DNA of 58,261 nucleotides from Bacteroidota bacterium (GTDB lineage Bacteria; Bacteroidota; Ignavibacteria; Kryptoniales; JAKASW01), in the NCBI GenBank assembly GCA_021811615.1, contig JAJZNW010000018.1, positions 1 to 58,261 on the forward strand. Reading direction: 5' to 3'. The notes below the pieces were generated by a model. It saw nothing but the letters and a program-made list of their open reading frames with translations, did not search any database and was not told where the DNA came from. Made by a program: the position numbers and the translations under genes. How positions within the stretch are numbered: position 1 is the stretch's first letter; every line of letters begins with the position of its first letter. Below, one piece after another: positions 1 through 8,738 of the stretch.

Positions 1-377
1 TGGCTTACCAACTCGGGCCTTCAAGCTGAGATGACAGAGGCGACCTTCCGCTTTTCCAGGATCCGATTCCGTTAGCTTAGACCTCATTTCGGGTACGGGC
101 AGGTTACCACCGCATTCAATCCCTCCTTCGCTTGTGCGCAATTGTCCGGCTCCTGCTAAGTTCCCACGACCGTCTCGCCTATGATTTTTGACACAGCGAA
201 ATAGATCCCGACTGGAGTTGTACCGGGAAATTCCGACAATCCTACTGCGAAGTTCCGCGTAGGTTCAAAATTGCTGCGAAACAGAGGAATTTTGACGGTG
301 GAAGCAACGTCAGATGTGGTATCTGACCTTTTGCGGTCTCTACCGTCTTCATTTTCCAGGTAACCAGGAAGATAAAA
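1..377. other. Intergenic region upstream of the hybrid kinase gene
   Basis: No gene is recognisable here on either strand. It holds two inverted repeats. One is at 241-263, with an 8-bp stem, one bulge and a short loop. The other is a perfect 7-bp stem with a 5-nt loop (GTCAGAT/ATCTGAC) at 309-327, about 50 bases before the kinase start. A TTGACA occurs at 188-193, but no convincing -10 box lies 16-18 bases after it, so no promoter is called. The dyad at 309-327 could be an operator or a leader hairpin; nothing in the sequence decides which. Confidence 0.4.
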
Positions 378-3300
378 ATGACAGCCGCCGAAAGCTATCC
401 AGAACCGCTTCTAACTCCCGAGGGAGAGGTTTACAAGACTCTGTTCGAGAACAGTCCGCTTCCAATGTGGATATATGATCTCGAAACTCTTCGTTTCATG
501 GAAGTAAACGATGCCGCCATACACAGGTACGGCTACTCTCGTTCTGAATTTCTCAGCATGACTACGAACGATTTGCGTCCATCGGAGGAGCACGCGGCAG
601 CGGAGGGAGGCGCCGATGCCGGACCGGTGATCAGAGAATGGCGTGGATGGCGACACCGGCTGAAAAATGGGGAGACAATAGAAGTTGAGATTACAACCCA
701 GGGGCTGAGATATAAGGGGCGGAGAGCAGCGTTTGTAATTATCAGCGGTCTTACGGAGCGTAAGGAACTCAGATCGAATGCAGCAGAAGACGGGCGATTC
801 AGAAAAGTGTTCGAGAATGCCGCTGCAGCAATGGTCCTCCTCGATCCGGAAAGCGGTCGAGTAGTAGAGGCGAATCGGTCGGCAGTCTCGTTTTACGGGT
901 ATTCGCCTGAGAAGATGTCGGAGCTCAATTATTCCGAGATCGTGGTTGGCACTGAACCCGGTTCGACTGCCGCACTTACAGAATTCATTTCGGCGGTTTC
1001 GGGGAAGAGAATGAAGTCGCTGCAACGCTTCGCGGGGGGCCAGGAACTGGAGGTATATGCTGAAGGAACCGAGATCTCACTTGGTGAACAAAGACTCCTC
1101 TGCCTGACAATCAGCAAAGCAAAAGACGAGCCTGCGGGCGCGGATGACCAGTCAGGTATTTCTGCTGAAGACAGTGTTCCGAGGGAACTGTTGGAACTTG
1201 CACCGTCAGGCTACTATCGCGCATCGGCGGATGGCTCAATCGAGGATGTGAATAGCGAATTTGCCGCGATGCTTGGATACTCGAAAGAAGAACTTCTATC
1301 CGGCAGTTACGAGAAGCCGATTTATGTCTCACCGCGCGAGGTGAAATCACCGGATGAAATTTCCGCGAATAACTCGGGCACCGAAGTCTATAAGATGAGA
1401 AAGAAGGACGGCGAAGAGATAACGGTCGAAGATAACTTCCGATACTTTCCTTCAAGCTTAGACGGCGCCATACATCGGGAAGGATTCTGCCGCGAGATGA
1501 CTCAGGAAAGCGGTGTCGCGGAAACCGGGACGGGGTACGAATCGATCCTGATGGACTCGTCTGATCTTATTCTGATTATCAGGAAACCGGATTACATGAT
1601 TGTAGAGGCAAACAAAGCGGCAGAATCGATATTCGGCTTGTCACACGAAGGGCTGCTCGGCCGGACCATTTTCGATTTGAGTGCGGGAGGGAAATCCGAT
1701 GCCCTGACGAGACAGCTTGAGGAGGTCGACGGTAACGGAGCGGTTTTCGAGAACATATTCACTCGCGGCGGCGGCTCTCCGTTTCCGGTGGAGATGAAGG
1801 CGCAGCTCATGCGTGTCAAGGGGACGGAATTGCTTGTGGTCACGGCCAGGGACGACCAGGAAAGGAAGCAGGCGGAGTCCGTTCTCAGGCAAAGCGAAGA
1901 GAAATACAGGACGATATTCGAGAAATCGCCGGTGGGAATACTCCGCTTCGATTCGCGCGGTGTAATCACTGAGTGCAACGAGAGTCTTGCTTCGATAATG
2001 TCATCGCCGCGCGAGTCGATCATCGGACTCAAACTTCTCGACCTTCCTAACAAGGATCTCGCGGCTACGATCCGAAAGGTGCTGGATGGCAAGCTTGCAT
2101 CTCATGAGGGTGAATATCGTTCATTTACTGCAGGCAGAGCCATACATGTTAGGGCAACCTTCACTCCCATAGCATCGCCGGCGGATCTTCCATCGGGGGG
2201 GATAGCGATTTTCGAAGATATTTCGGAACGTGGAAAGGTTGAGAACGCCTTACGCGCAAGTGAGAAGCGTTACCGTCTCCTGTATGAAAGCTCTCCGGTC
2301 CCGTACCATCTTCTCGATACGGAATGGAAGATTGCCGATGTAAATGCGAGCTGGATGGATCTTCTCGGGTATTCCAGAGGCGAAGTTGTCGGAAAGGACT
2401 TCATCGAATTCGTATCCCGCGATTATGCAGCCAAAATGAAAGAGGCGCTCGATTCTTTCCGGTCCACCGGAGTGCTGGGTAACGTCGAAGTCGACGTCAT
2501 GCACAAGAAGGGGGAAAAATTCACGGTCGCAATTGAGGGGAGGATCATCCGTGAGCCCGACGGAAGAATAAGCCAATCGCAATTCATGCTGTACGACATC
2601 ACCGAGCGAAAGATGGCGGAGAAGGCGCTCAAGGAGAGCGAAGAAAAATTCAGAAATCTCGCCGAATCCGCTTCGTCCGCTATCTTCATGTATCAGAACA
2701 ACAAAATCTGTTATGTCAATGCAGCGTGCATTAACATAACCGGTTACGATTCGACGGAACTCCTGAGGATGAACTTCTGGGACATCGTCCACCCTGACTT
2801 CAGAGATCTTGTCAAGGAACTCGGTATGGCGAGGCAGAGAGGGGAACCGGTACCGAATCATTTCGAGCTCAAGATAGTGACAAAATCGGGGGAGGTCCGG
2901 TGGATCGACTTCACGGCGGCTACCGCGAGCTACAAAGGAGAACTCGCAGTTCTGGGCACTGCCTACGATGTTACAGAAAGGAAGAGTTCGCGGAATAGGC
3001 TCGAAGAAAGCGAGGAACAAAGAAGGCTTCTCGTAGAGAAATCGCCCGATCTTATTATGATCTTAACCGAGGGAAAGATCGTCTATCTCAATCCTTCTGC
3101 ATTGAAGTTTCTTGAGGCGGATTCACAGGGACAGCTTGTCGGGAAGGCGTTGAAGGACGTGGCGGACCAGGATTCGCTCACGAGGCTGACATTGGCGATG
3201 AATGACGTAAAGAAATCCACTGAACCCGTTGAGCTGCACGGCGAGAGACTTCAAAGCCTGTCCGGGAAAAGGACGACTTTCGACGTTACGGCCGCCTCTG

Positions 3301-4883
3301 TCACTTATCTCGGTAAGCGATCTATCCAGCTCGTCGGCAGGATGACGTCGCTTTCCGAATCGACAATACAGAATCTTAATCTGGAGTCCCAGGCGCTGAA
3401 GGTCGTGCCCGACTCGATCGTTGTTACCGACAAGCTGGGCAAAATCCTGTGGGCGAACAACGCCTTCCAGACTTTATCAGGCTACTCCATTTCGGAGCTC
3501 AATGGCCGCGATATGTTCGGCCTCATCGTTTCTTCCGAGAGATCCGGCAAGGCTTTGGACGGAATTCGCCGGACCGTTCTCGATGGCAACGCATGGCATG
3601 ACCAGATCACCTGCCGCCGAAAAGATTCGACCTTGTGTACCGAGGACGTGATGATCACGCCGGTGCGCGACGAAGAAGGATCGATGTCGCATCTGGTCTG
3701 GGTGCAGCAGGACAGCATGATGCGCAAGATGTTCGAGGAACAGCTCCTTCGCGCAAAGAAGCTCGAGGGCATCGGCCAGCTCGTCAGCTCTGTGGTCCAT
3801 GACTACAACAATATCCTCGGTGTGATACTTGGCCACGGGGAACTTCTCCGGAAGACGCTGAAAGAGGAGGGGTCTGCAAGAGTATCGCTTGAGGCAATTC
3901 TCAACGCGACGAGGAAGGGGACCGACCTCGCCAGACAGCTCCTCGACTTCGGTGAAGAGGGAGCAGTCACGACGAGGGCGGTTGACGTCAACAAAGTCAT
4001 CAAAAGCATGGAGGATATGTTTCTTAAGACGATCGGTGAAAAGATTGGCCTGGATATCATTCCACTTAAGGATTTGTGGCTGGCTCACGTCGACCCGATC
4101 CACCTTTATGAGATGCTGATCAATCTCGCTACAAATGCGAGGGATGCGATCGTCGAAGGGCCCGGAACGCTCATGATAAAGACTTCCAACGTCGTCGTCG
4201 ACGAGAATTTCGTCGCAACTCACCCCGGATTTACAGCGGGGGAGTACGTAATGATAACTTTCTCCGACAACGGCATGGGAATGGACAAGCAGATCCAGGA
4301 GAGGATTTTCGAACCATTCTTCACAACGAAAGACGAGGAGCACTCGCCCGGGCTCGGACTGGCGGCCGTTTATGGTATGGTGAAGAGGAACGGAGGCGGG
4401 ATCACAGTAAGGAGCAATCCCGGTGATGGAACGACGTTCTGTATTTACCTCCCGCGTTTCGATGCCGAGACAAGCGGGAATCTAGATGAAGCCATACCGG
4501 CCGAAAGACTCCGCTCTGACAAGACGATTCTCGTCGTCGAAGACCAGACGGACCTGCTAGGGGTTGTCAAGCATGACCTTGAAGAATATGGTTATAGGGT
4601 CCTTTCCGCCCCCGGACCCGAGGAGGCGCTGGACATCTGCGAAGAATATCCGGGTGAGATCGATTTGCTCCTCAGCGATGTGATACTTCCCGGAATAAAC
4701 GGCAGGGAGCTGTCCGAGAAGGTTGCAGACATACGACACGATATAAAGACGCTCTTCATGTCCGGGTACAGCTCGGGAACTCTGAAGGTCGAGCGAATCA
4801 TCGACGACAAGTCGCATTTCCTTCAGAAGCCATTTACTGCGTATGAACTCGGCAGAAAATTGTTCGGGGTTCTTAACGGCTGA
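378..4883 (+). CDS. Multi-PAS hybrid sensor histidine kinase with C-terminal receiver domain
   Basis: A 1,501-residue two-component signalling protein that should autophosphorylate on histidine and pass phosphate to its own receiver. Nine PAS-type repeats can be counted from about residue 17 to 1110, most starting with a variant of 'FENSP' and containing an N-x-A/S 'EVN/EAN' signature. The phosphoacceptor box is of the HDFNN class (VVHDYNNILG, His1141). The ATPase domain shows the N box (NLATNARDA, about 1249) and G1 box (DNGMGM, about 1297). The receiver at about 1388-1500 has phospho-acceptor Asp1434 (LLSDVILP) and the conserved Lys in LQKPF. No signal peptide or membrane helix is visible, so it is probably cytosolic and senses internal ligands or redox state. 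An AGGAAG ribosome site precedes the ATG. No separate response regulator or output gene is adjacent; the partner is unknown. Confidence 0.93.
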   Translation: MTAAESYPEPLLTPEGEVYKTLFENSPLPMWIYDLETLRFMEVNDAAIHRYGYSRSEFLSMTTNDLRPSEEHAAAEGGADAGPVIREWRGWRHRLKNGETIEVEITTQGLRYKGRRAAFVIISGLTERKELRSNAAEDGRFRKVFENAAAAMVLLDPESGRVVEANRSAVSFYGYSPEKMSELNYSEIVVGTEPGSTAALTEFISAVSGKRMKSLQRFAGGQELEVYAEGTEISLGEQRLLCLTISKAKDEPAGADDQSGISAEDSVPRELLELAPSGYYRASADGSIEDVNSEFAAMLGYSKEELLSGSYEKPIYVSPREVKSPDEISANNSGTEVYKMRKKDGEEITVEDNFRYFPSSLDGAIHREGFCREMTQESGVAETGTGYESILMDSSDLILIIRKPDYMIVEANKAAESIFGLSHEGLLGRTIFDLSAGGKSDALTRQLEEVDGNGAVFENIFTRGGGSPFPVEMKAQLMRVKGTELLVVTARDDQERKQAESVLRQSEEKYRTIFEKSPVGILRFDSRGVITECNESLASIMSSPRESIIGLKLLDLPNKDLAATIRKVLDGKLASHEGEYRSFTAGRAIHVRATFTPIASPADLPSGGIAIFEDISERGKVENALRASEKRYRLLYESSPVPYHLLDTEWKIADVNASWMDLLGYSRGEVVGKDFIEFVSRDYAAKMKEALDSFRSTGVLGNVEVDVMHKKGEKFTVAIEGRIIREPDGRISQSQFMLYDITERKMAEKALKESEEKFRNLAESASSAIFMYQNNKICYVNAACINITGYDSTELLRMNFWDIVHPDFRDLVKELGMARQRGEPVPNHFELKIVTKSGEVRWIDFTAATASYKGELAVLGTAYDVTERKSSRNRLEESEEQRRLLVEKSPDLIMILTEGKIVYLNPSALKFLEADSQGQLVGKALKDVADQDSLTRLTLAMNDVKKSTEPVELHGERLQSLSGKRTTFDVTAASVTYLGKRSIQLVGRMTSLSESTIQNLNLESQALKVVPDSIVVTDKLGKILWANNAFQTLSGYSISELNGRDMFGLIVSSERSGKALDGIRRTVLDGNAWHDQITCRRKDSTLCTEDVMITPVRDEEGSMSHLVWVQQDSMMRKMFEEQLLRAKKLEGIGQLVSSVVHDYNNILGVILGHGELLRKTLKEEGSARVSLEAILNATRKGTDLARQLLDFGEEGAVTTRAVDVNKVIKSMEDMFLKTIGEKIGLDIIPLKDLWLAHVDPIHLYEMLINLATNARDAIVEGPGTLMIKTSNVVVDENFVATHPGFTAGEYVMITFSDNGMGMDKQIQERIFEPFFTTKDEEHSPGLGLAAVYGMVKRNGGGITVRSNPGDGTTFCIYLPRFDAETSGNLDEAIPAERLRSDKTILVVEDQTDLLGVVKHDLEEYGYRVLSAPGPEEALDICEEYPGEIDLLLSDVILPGINGRELSEKVADIRHDIKTLFMSGYSSGTLKVERIIDDKSHFLQKPFTAYELGRKLFGVLNG

Positions 4884-5159
4884 ACCCGTCACCCTAACCC
4901 GTTTGCGGCTTGGTGCGGTCTCTGTAGTCGTTTTGCCTCGCGTGATCGTCTCTTCGATTCGGTACAGCTATACTTGTGCCTTATGAGAGAAGAAGTATGT
5001 ATATTTGTACCACTCAGGCGTGTTTCCGTAACAGGACTATCATATCCGTCCGGATTTCCCAGCCCAAAGGCCGGTCATATTCGCGGGCTTACAGTCTTTC
5101 CAGAAGTGCGGGGGCTGATAAATCTGGTCACGGACTAACAAAAAGACAGGAGATGCAAT

Positions 5160-6200
5160 ATGAAAAACTCTATTATTGCTTTGAGCATGATGTTCCTTCT
5201 CGGTTTCGGGACTGTGCCCAACGCCCAAACCGTGAAGTCTGATTACAAGGTAATGAGAAAGATCCACCTCCCGGGTGAAACATGGTGGGATTATCCATCG
5301 ATAGATCCATCCACCGGGAGGTTGTTCGTATCACGGGGGACGATGGTACAGGTCGTCAACATCACAACCGGCAAGCTGGCCGGCGTTATTCCGAATACAG
5401 ATGGAGTCCACGGGATCGCATTGGCGGAGGACCTTAACAAAGGTTTTGTCAGCGATGGAGCCGATTCTTCCGTCACCGTATTCAATCTGAAGACGCTAAG
5501 AGTCGTCGCCAGGATACCTGTTACCGGCAGGGATCCCGATGCAATCCTTTACGATCCCTTTACGCACAGAGTATTTACGTGCAACGGCGAGACGTCCAAC
5601 TCGACTGTTATCGACGCAAAGACGGACAAGGTTATCGGCACCATCAGGCTCTCCGGCAGGCCTGAGTTTTCCGCGACTGACGGGAAAGGGAGAATTTACA
5701 TCAACATCGAAGACAAGAGCCTGATTGACGAGATTAACCCGGTGACCTTGAAGATCATGAACGTCTGGCCGCTCGCACCCGGTGAACATCCAAGCGGACT
5801 CGCCATCGATGCAGTTCACCATGTCCTTTTCTCGGTATGCCATAATAAACTGATGATCATAATGGACGCGCTCGACGGGAAGGTCATCGCGGCTCTGCCG
5901 ATAGGCGGGCGTGTAGACGGCGCCGCTTACGATCCGGCACTGCAGCGTGCCTATAGCTCGAACGGTGAAGGAACACTTACGATTGTGCAGCGGGAAAAGG
6001 ACGGCTCCTATAGGGTGCTGGAAGATTTGCCCACACAGTTCGGAGCGCGCACCATAGCCCTGGATACGGAGACTCATCGCCTATTTCTTCCGACGGCGAA
6101 ATTCGGTCCGCGGCCGAAACCTTCCGCTGCAAACCCTCATGCGTTTCCCAAGATGATCGAGAACTCCTTCGTAGTATTAGAAGTAGCGCCGGTGAGGTAA
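5160..6200 (+). CDS. Secreted YncE-like beta-propeller protein
   Basis: A 346-residue protein with an N-terminal signal peptide (about residues 1-22, hydrophobic ALSMMFLLGFG, likely cut near NAQ), then repeated blades of the YncE / 40-residue YVTN type. Typical blade phrases are visible: 'GRLFVSRG', 'VFNLKTLRVVARIPVTGRDPD', 'VIDAKTDKVIGTIRLSG', 'MDALDGKVIAALPIGG'. It is predicted to be periplasmic or surface-exposed. Such propellers bind ligands or partners and usually have no catalytic role; the substrate cannot be told from sequence. The start has a good AGGAGA site 6 bases upstream. It stands alone between the kinase and the WYL regulator, with 276 bases of non-coding DNA before it. Confidence 0.85.
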   Translation: MKNSIIALSMMFLLGFGTVPNAQTVKSDYKVMRKIHLPGETWWDYPSIDPSTGRLFVSRGTMVQVVNITTGKLAGVIPNTDGVHGIALAEDLNKGFVSDGADSSVTVFNLKTLRVVARIPVTGRDPDAILYDPFTHRVFTCNGETSNSTVIDAKTDKVIGTIRLSGRPEFSATDGKGRIYINIEDKSLIDEINPVTLKIMNVWPLAPGEHPSGLAIDAVHHVLFSVCHNKLMIIMDALDGKVIAALPIGGRVDGAAYDPALQRAYSSNGEGTLTIVQREKDGSYRVLEDLPTQFGARTIALDTETHRLFLPTAKFGPRPKPSAANPHAFPKMIENSFVVLEVAPVR

Positions 6201-6582
6201 GAGGGGAGAGGCACGGTCAGTCCCACGGAGCAAAGAAAGAGAGACGCAGAGAAGTCACTCCATCATTCGACGCGTCGTTCCAGGTGGACGGCGCGGGACC
6301 TCGTGTGACGAATGTCCCGGGCTTCGGAAACGCGGGTATACATTAGAGCGTAACCGCCCGGTTACTGGGCTATCGATTCTACGGCATTCATTAAGACGAG
6401 CGCCTGACATTTGCGCGAAACCGCAAGGCGGTTTTGTTCACAACAGCCGTTTGTTTCAACGAAAGACGCGGAAACGCCAACTGAGCGGATACCCTGAAGC
6501 CAAGAGCAGCTGTTTGAAAAAACCGCCGGTGTCGATAACTTTCCTTCACTCATTCTTGCACTCCAACTATTTCGGAATCGTT
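6201..6582. other. Intergenic region upstream of the WYL regulator, with dyads
   Basis: No gene is supported. It contains a perfect inverted repeat GTAACC-GCCC-GGTTAC at 6350-6365, a candidate operator. A compact hairpin at 6418-6434 (AAACCGC/GCGGTTT, 3-nt loop) followed by TG is a weak terminator candidate for the propeller gene. A promoter for the regulator is listed separately. The inverted repeat lies about 150 bases before the predicted transcription start, so any autoregulatory role is speculation. Confidence 0.4.
6514..6541 (+). promoter_or_regulatory. Candidate sigma-70 promoter for the WYL regulator
   Basis: TTGAAA (6514-6519), a 16-base spacer and TAACTT (6536-6541). Transcription would begin near 6548, about 35 bases before the ATG at 6583. 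This supports that start over the longer reading frame opening at 6451. Confidence 0.4.
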
Positions 6583-7458
6583 ATGTCCAAGGCAGATGCT
6601 CAGATCAATCGAACAAAGACCGCACGACAGATAGAAATACTGTCTTTAGTCGAAAAGAACCCGGGCGTTTACGCAGTAGTGGATCTCTGCGAAAAGTTCT
6701 CCGTCGAGACCGCAACGCTTCAACGCGACCTTCGCGAACTTCGCGAGATGGGCTTCGACATTCACAGTTCCAAAAACTACCTCTCGCTTCTCCGTCCGCT
6801 TTCGGAATCCGACTACCGGGCGCTTCTTTCTATATACCTGACTTCCGTCGGAGGGATCATCAGTTTTCCGAAGAATATTTCGCTGACCGTGAAGCAGCTT
6901 GAGGAGAGGACGCTGCAGACTTTCACTGCTCTGGTCGCTGCGATTGAACGGCGTGAAAGGATCGAGGTCAGCTACATCAGGCACCAAGATTCCAGACTTA
7001 TGAAGTACGCCCTTGAGCCTTACGACATCATACCCGGCAACAAAGATTGGAGGCTCATCGCGATGTCCGGGGGAATCTTCAAGCAATTTATTGTGGGTGG
7101 GATCAGGGAAATCGAGATGACAGGAAAGCACTTTGCCCGCTCGGATGGCTATTCCGCGGTTAATTATTATGCGAGAAGTTTCGGCTTCTTCAGCGGCTCC
7201 AATGTGTTTGATGTCGAGTTGGAATTCGACAGCAAAGTTGCGAATGTGATCGCCAACCGAACCTGGAGCGAGGAACAGGAGCTTACCAGGAAAGCCGACG
7301 GAAGCTTAGTCCTTGAGATGAAGGTGAATTCCATTGAAGAAGTAGGAAGCTGGGTGCTGTCCTGGGGCGGTGACGTGAAAATAATCAAGCCGGCCGCTTT
7401 GAGAGAATATGTCCTGTCGAAGGCGCTTGGAATCGTCGAAAAAAACGGGTCAGAGTGA
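6583..7458 (+). CDS. HTH / WYL-domain transcriptional regulator
   Basis: A 291-residue regulator of the DeoR-like HTH plus WYL-domain class. The N-terminal winged helix covers about residues 12-67 (RQIEILSLVEKNPG...TLQRDLRELREMGFDI, with the 'LQRDLREL' recognition helix). The WYL-type ligand-binding domain covers about 110-195 (ALEPYDIIPGNKDWRLIAMS), followed by a C-terminal WCX-like extension (WVLSWGGDVKI). WYL regulators respond to nucleotide or nucleic-acid signals and often control stress, defence or DNA-repair genes. The frame stays open upstream to an ATG at 6451, but those 44 residues look non-coding and overlap the predicted promoter, so 6583 is preferred. Its target may be the paralogous pair downstream, across a purine-rich spacer; that is a guess from position only. 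Confidence 0.85.
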   Translation: MSKADAQINRTKTARQIEILSLVEKNPGVYAVVDLCEKFSVETATLQRDLRELREMGFDIHSSKNYLSLLRPLSESDYRALLSIYLTSVGGIISFPKNISLTVKQLEERTLQTFTALVAAIERRERIEVSYIRHQDSRLMKYALEPYDIIPGNKDWRLIAMSGGIFKQFIVGGIREIEMTGKHFARSDGYSAVNYYARSFGFFSGSNVFDVELEFDSKVANVIANRTWSEEQELTRKADGSLVLEMKVNSIEEVGSWVLSWGGDVKIIKPAALREYVLSKALGIVEKNGSE

Positions 7459-7467
7459 GGGAGCAGC

Positions 7468-7519
7468 AGGGAGGAAGGAAAGAAGAAAAAAGAAAGAAAG
7501 GAGGAAGGAAAAGGGGAAA
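7468..7519. repeat. 52-bp uninterrupted polypurine tract with near mirror symmetry
   Basis: Every base from 7468 to 7519 on the + strand is A or G. GAGGAAGGAA occurs twice (7471-7480 and 7501-7510), and the tract reads similarly forwards and backwards around 7489, the arrangement that favours intramolecular triplex (H-DNA). It lies between the WYL regulator stop and the first of two paralogous small genes. It could have arisen by slippage or serve as a regulatory spacer. Confidence 0.75.
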
Positions 7520-7578
7520 TTATTATCATTTGATGATACGATTTCGCCTGTCATTAGGGGTTATATATCCATTGCAAA

Positions 7579-7947
7579 ATGGAGAAAGAAGAAATGACAG
7601 GATATCACGGATTTATACAGAGCATTATCAGGCGAGGCCGGGATGCTTACCAGGTGACCCTTGGAATCTATCCCGAAAACGAAGGGGATCTCAGAATTGA
7701 AAATGAAGCTCAACTGCGGGGTAATCTTTTCCTCTACAGAGCCGATATAGCTATTGAAGACAACCGGACTATCCTGTTTCCGGATCGCGAACTGAGCAAA
7801 TGCATAGACGCTTACTACGGTTCCGAAGACGCGGATCTCGCAGCGGAAGGACTGGAGAAGCAAAAGACGGTCGGGAGGATCGCCGCGGCTATCTGCCGGG
7901 AGGTGAGCCATCAGCTCCTGGACCGGAGAGTGGCGAGAGCGATATGA
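7579..7947 (+). CDS. Small hypothetical protein, paralogue of the next gene (copy 1)
   Basis: A 122-residue soluble protein of unknown family. A second in-frame ATG at 7594 (MTGYHG...) matches the start of its downstream paralogue better and may be the true start. It is homologous along its length to the protein at 7996-8349: both open with Y-x-G-x-x-Q (YHGFIQ / YQGIVQ), continue with Y-x-V-T-x-x-x-Y, share an acidic centre, a '(E)LSKCI / LTDCI' stretch and a helical tail with 'GRIAAAI / GEIANGI'. There is no signal peptide or membrane helix. The arrangement implies tandem duplication and co-transcription. No function can be assigned. Confidence 0.65.
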   Translation: MEKEEMTGYHGFIQSIIRRGRDAYQVTLGIYPENEGDLRIENEAQLRGNLFLYRADIAIEDNRTILFPDRELSKCIDAYYGSEDADLAAEGLEKQKTVGRIAAAICREVSHQLLDRRVARAI

Positions 7948-7995
7948 TGCCGAATGCAAATGTATACGACCACAATAAGCAGGAGAAACGGTAAA

Positions 7996-8349
7996 ATGGA
8001 AAACTACCAGGGTATAGTGCAAAACGTCGTATTGATAGGCGAAGGGGAATACAGGGTGACGTTCAAGGCTTACAACGGGAAGGATATCGATACGGCCCTT
8101 TGGGAAAACGAAGACGTCCCTTACGAGCTTTACTCGTTAATAGCGAGACGAAGAGATCGGGATTTCGCGTTCATTGCCGAGGGGAGACTCACCGACTGTA
8201 TAAGTGTCCGCCGTGAGAACAGCTCCGTCGAGACTGTCCCGCGTGACGAGGTGGACAAGTGGAAAATCGGTGAGATAGCAAACGGCATTGTCTCGTCTCT
8301 CGCCGACAGCGGCATGTTCGAGCCCTGGGAATCCGACCGCGAAGAATAA
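7996..8349 (+). CDS. Small hypothetical protein, paralogue of the previous gene (copy 2)
   Basis: A 117-residue soluble protein using the ATG at 7996 (MENYQGIVQ), which follows an AGGAGA site and aligns with the start of its upstream paralogue. An earlier in-frame ATG at 7954 adds 14 residues of poor quality. The match to copy 1 is clear at the N-terminus (Y-x-G-x-x-Q...G-E-Y-x-V-T) and in the C-terminal helix (KIGEIANGIVSSLADSG). The middle has diverged and carries an ARRRDRDF patch. The gap of 48 bases suggests one transcript. The family is unknown to me. Confidence 0.65.
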   Translation: MENYQGIVQNVVLIGEGEYRVTFKAYNGKDIDTALWENEDVPYELYSLIARRRDRDFAFIAEGRLTDCISVRRENSSVETVPRDEVDKWKIGEIANGIVSSLADSGMFEPWESDREE

Positions 8350-8738
8350 GCCATCGCTCTTCTGTATAAAACGCAGCCCTTGCCGGGTCTTTTGTCGACT
8401 GCACGGTCTTCTTGAAGGCCAGGTCCTTGTGACCACCGGCCGGTGACTCCGTCAAATCGAAACCCCCACCACTGAAACGCGGATGGATACTCAGTGAACC
8501 TTACGAGGAATCCTTCCGGTCTTATCGCCGTACTTGTCATAATCAATTCATCGAATTTCATATTGGAGACAACATCGGCCGGGGCATACTTTTCGCGTCA
8601 CGCTTTTTCTTGAAAGTCACGGCTTCCGGCTTGTATATTCACACTTAGGAATCATTCCCTATCGTAATCCCTGAAGATCGAGGCTTGATTCTAATCTGTT
8701 GAACGGTATGCAATCGTTAATTCGCTGAAGGGCAAGTA
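8350..8738. other. Intergenic region upstream of the DedA gene
   Basis: No gene is supported; reading frames on the - strand here extend into the neighbouring gene and show no family resemblance. The only feature seen is the promoter at 8610-8639, which leaves an untranslated leader of about 90 bases before the dedA-like start. Confidence 0.4.
8610..8639 (+). promoter_or_regulatory. Sigma-70-type promoter upstream of the DedA gene
   Basis: TTGAAA (8610-8615), an 18-base spacer and TATATT (8634-8639). Both boxes match the housekeeping consensus well, and the next gene starts about 100 bases downstream. Confidence 0.55.

Noticed and set aside
241..263. Possible tRNA-like T-arm near the left end
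   Set aside because: Only one stem with a bulge is present; no acceptor, D or anticodon stems can be drawn around it.
3477..4343. Long open frame on the - strand inside the hybrid kinase gene
   Set aside because: It mirrors the kinase codon pattern, shows no domain, and overlaps a clearly real gene throughout.
4976..5242. + strand frame overlapping the YncE-like start
   Set aside because: Overlaps the signal peptide of a well-supported gene and has a non-protein-like composition.
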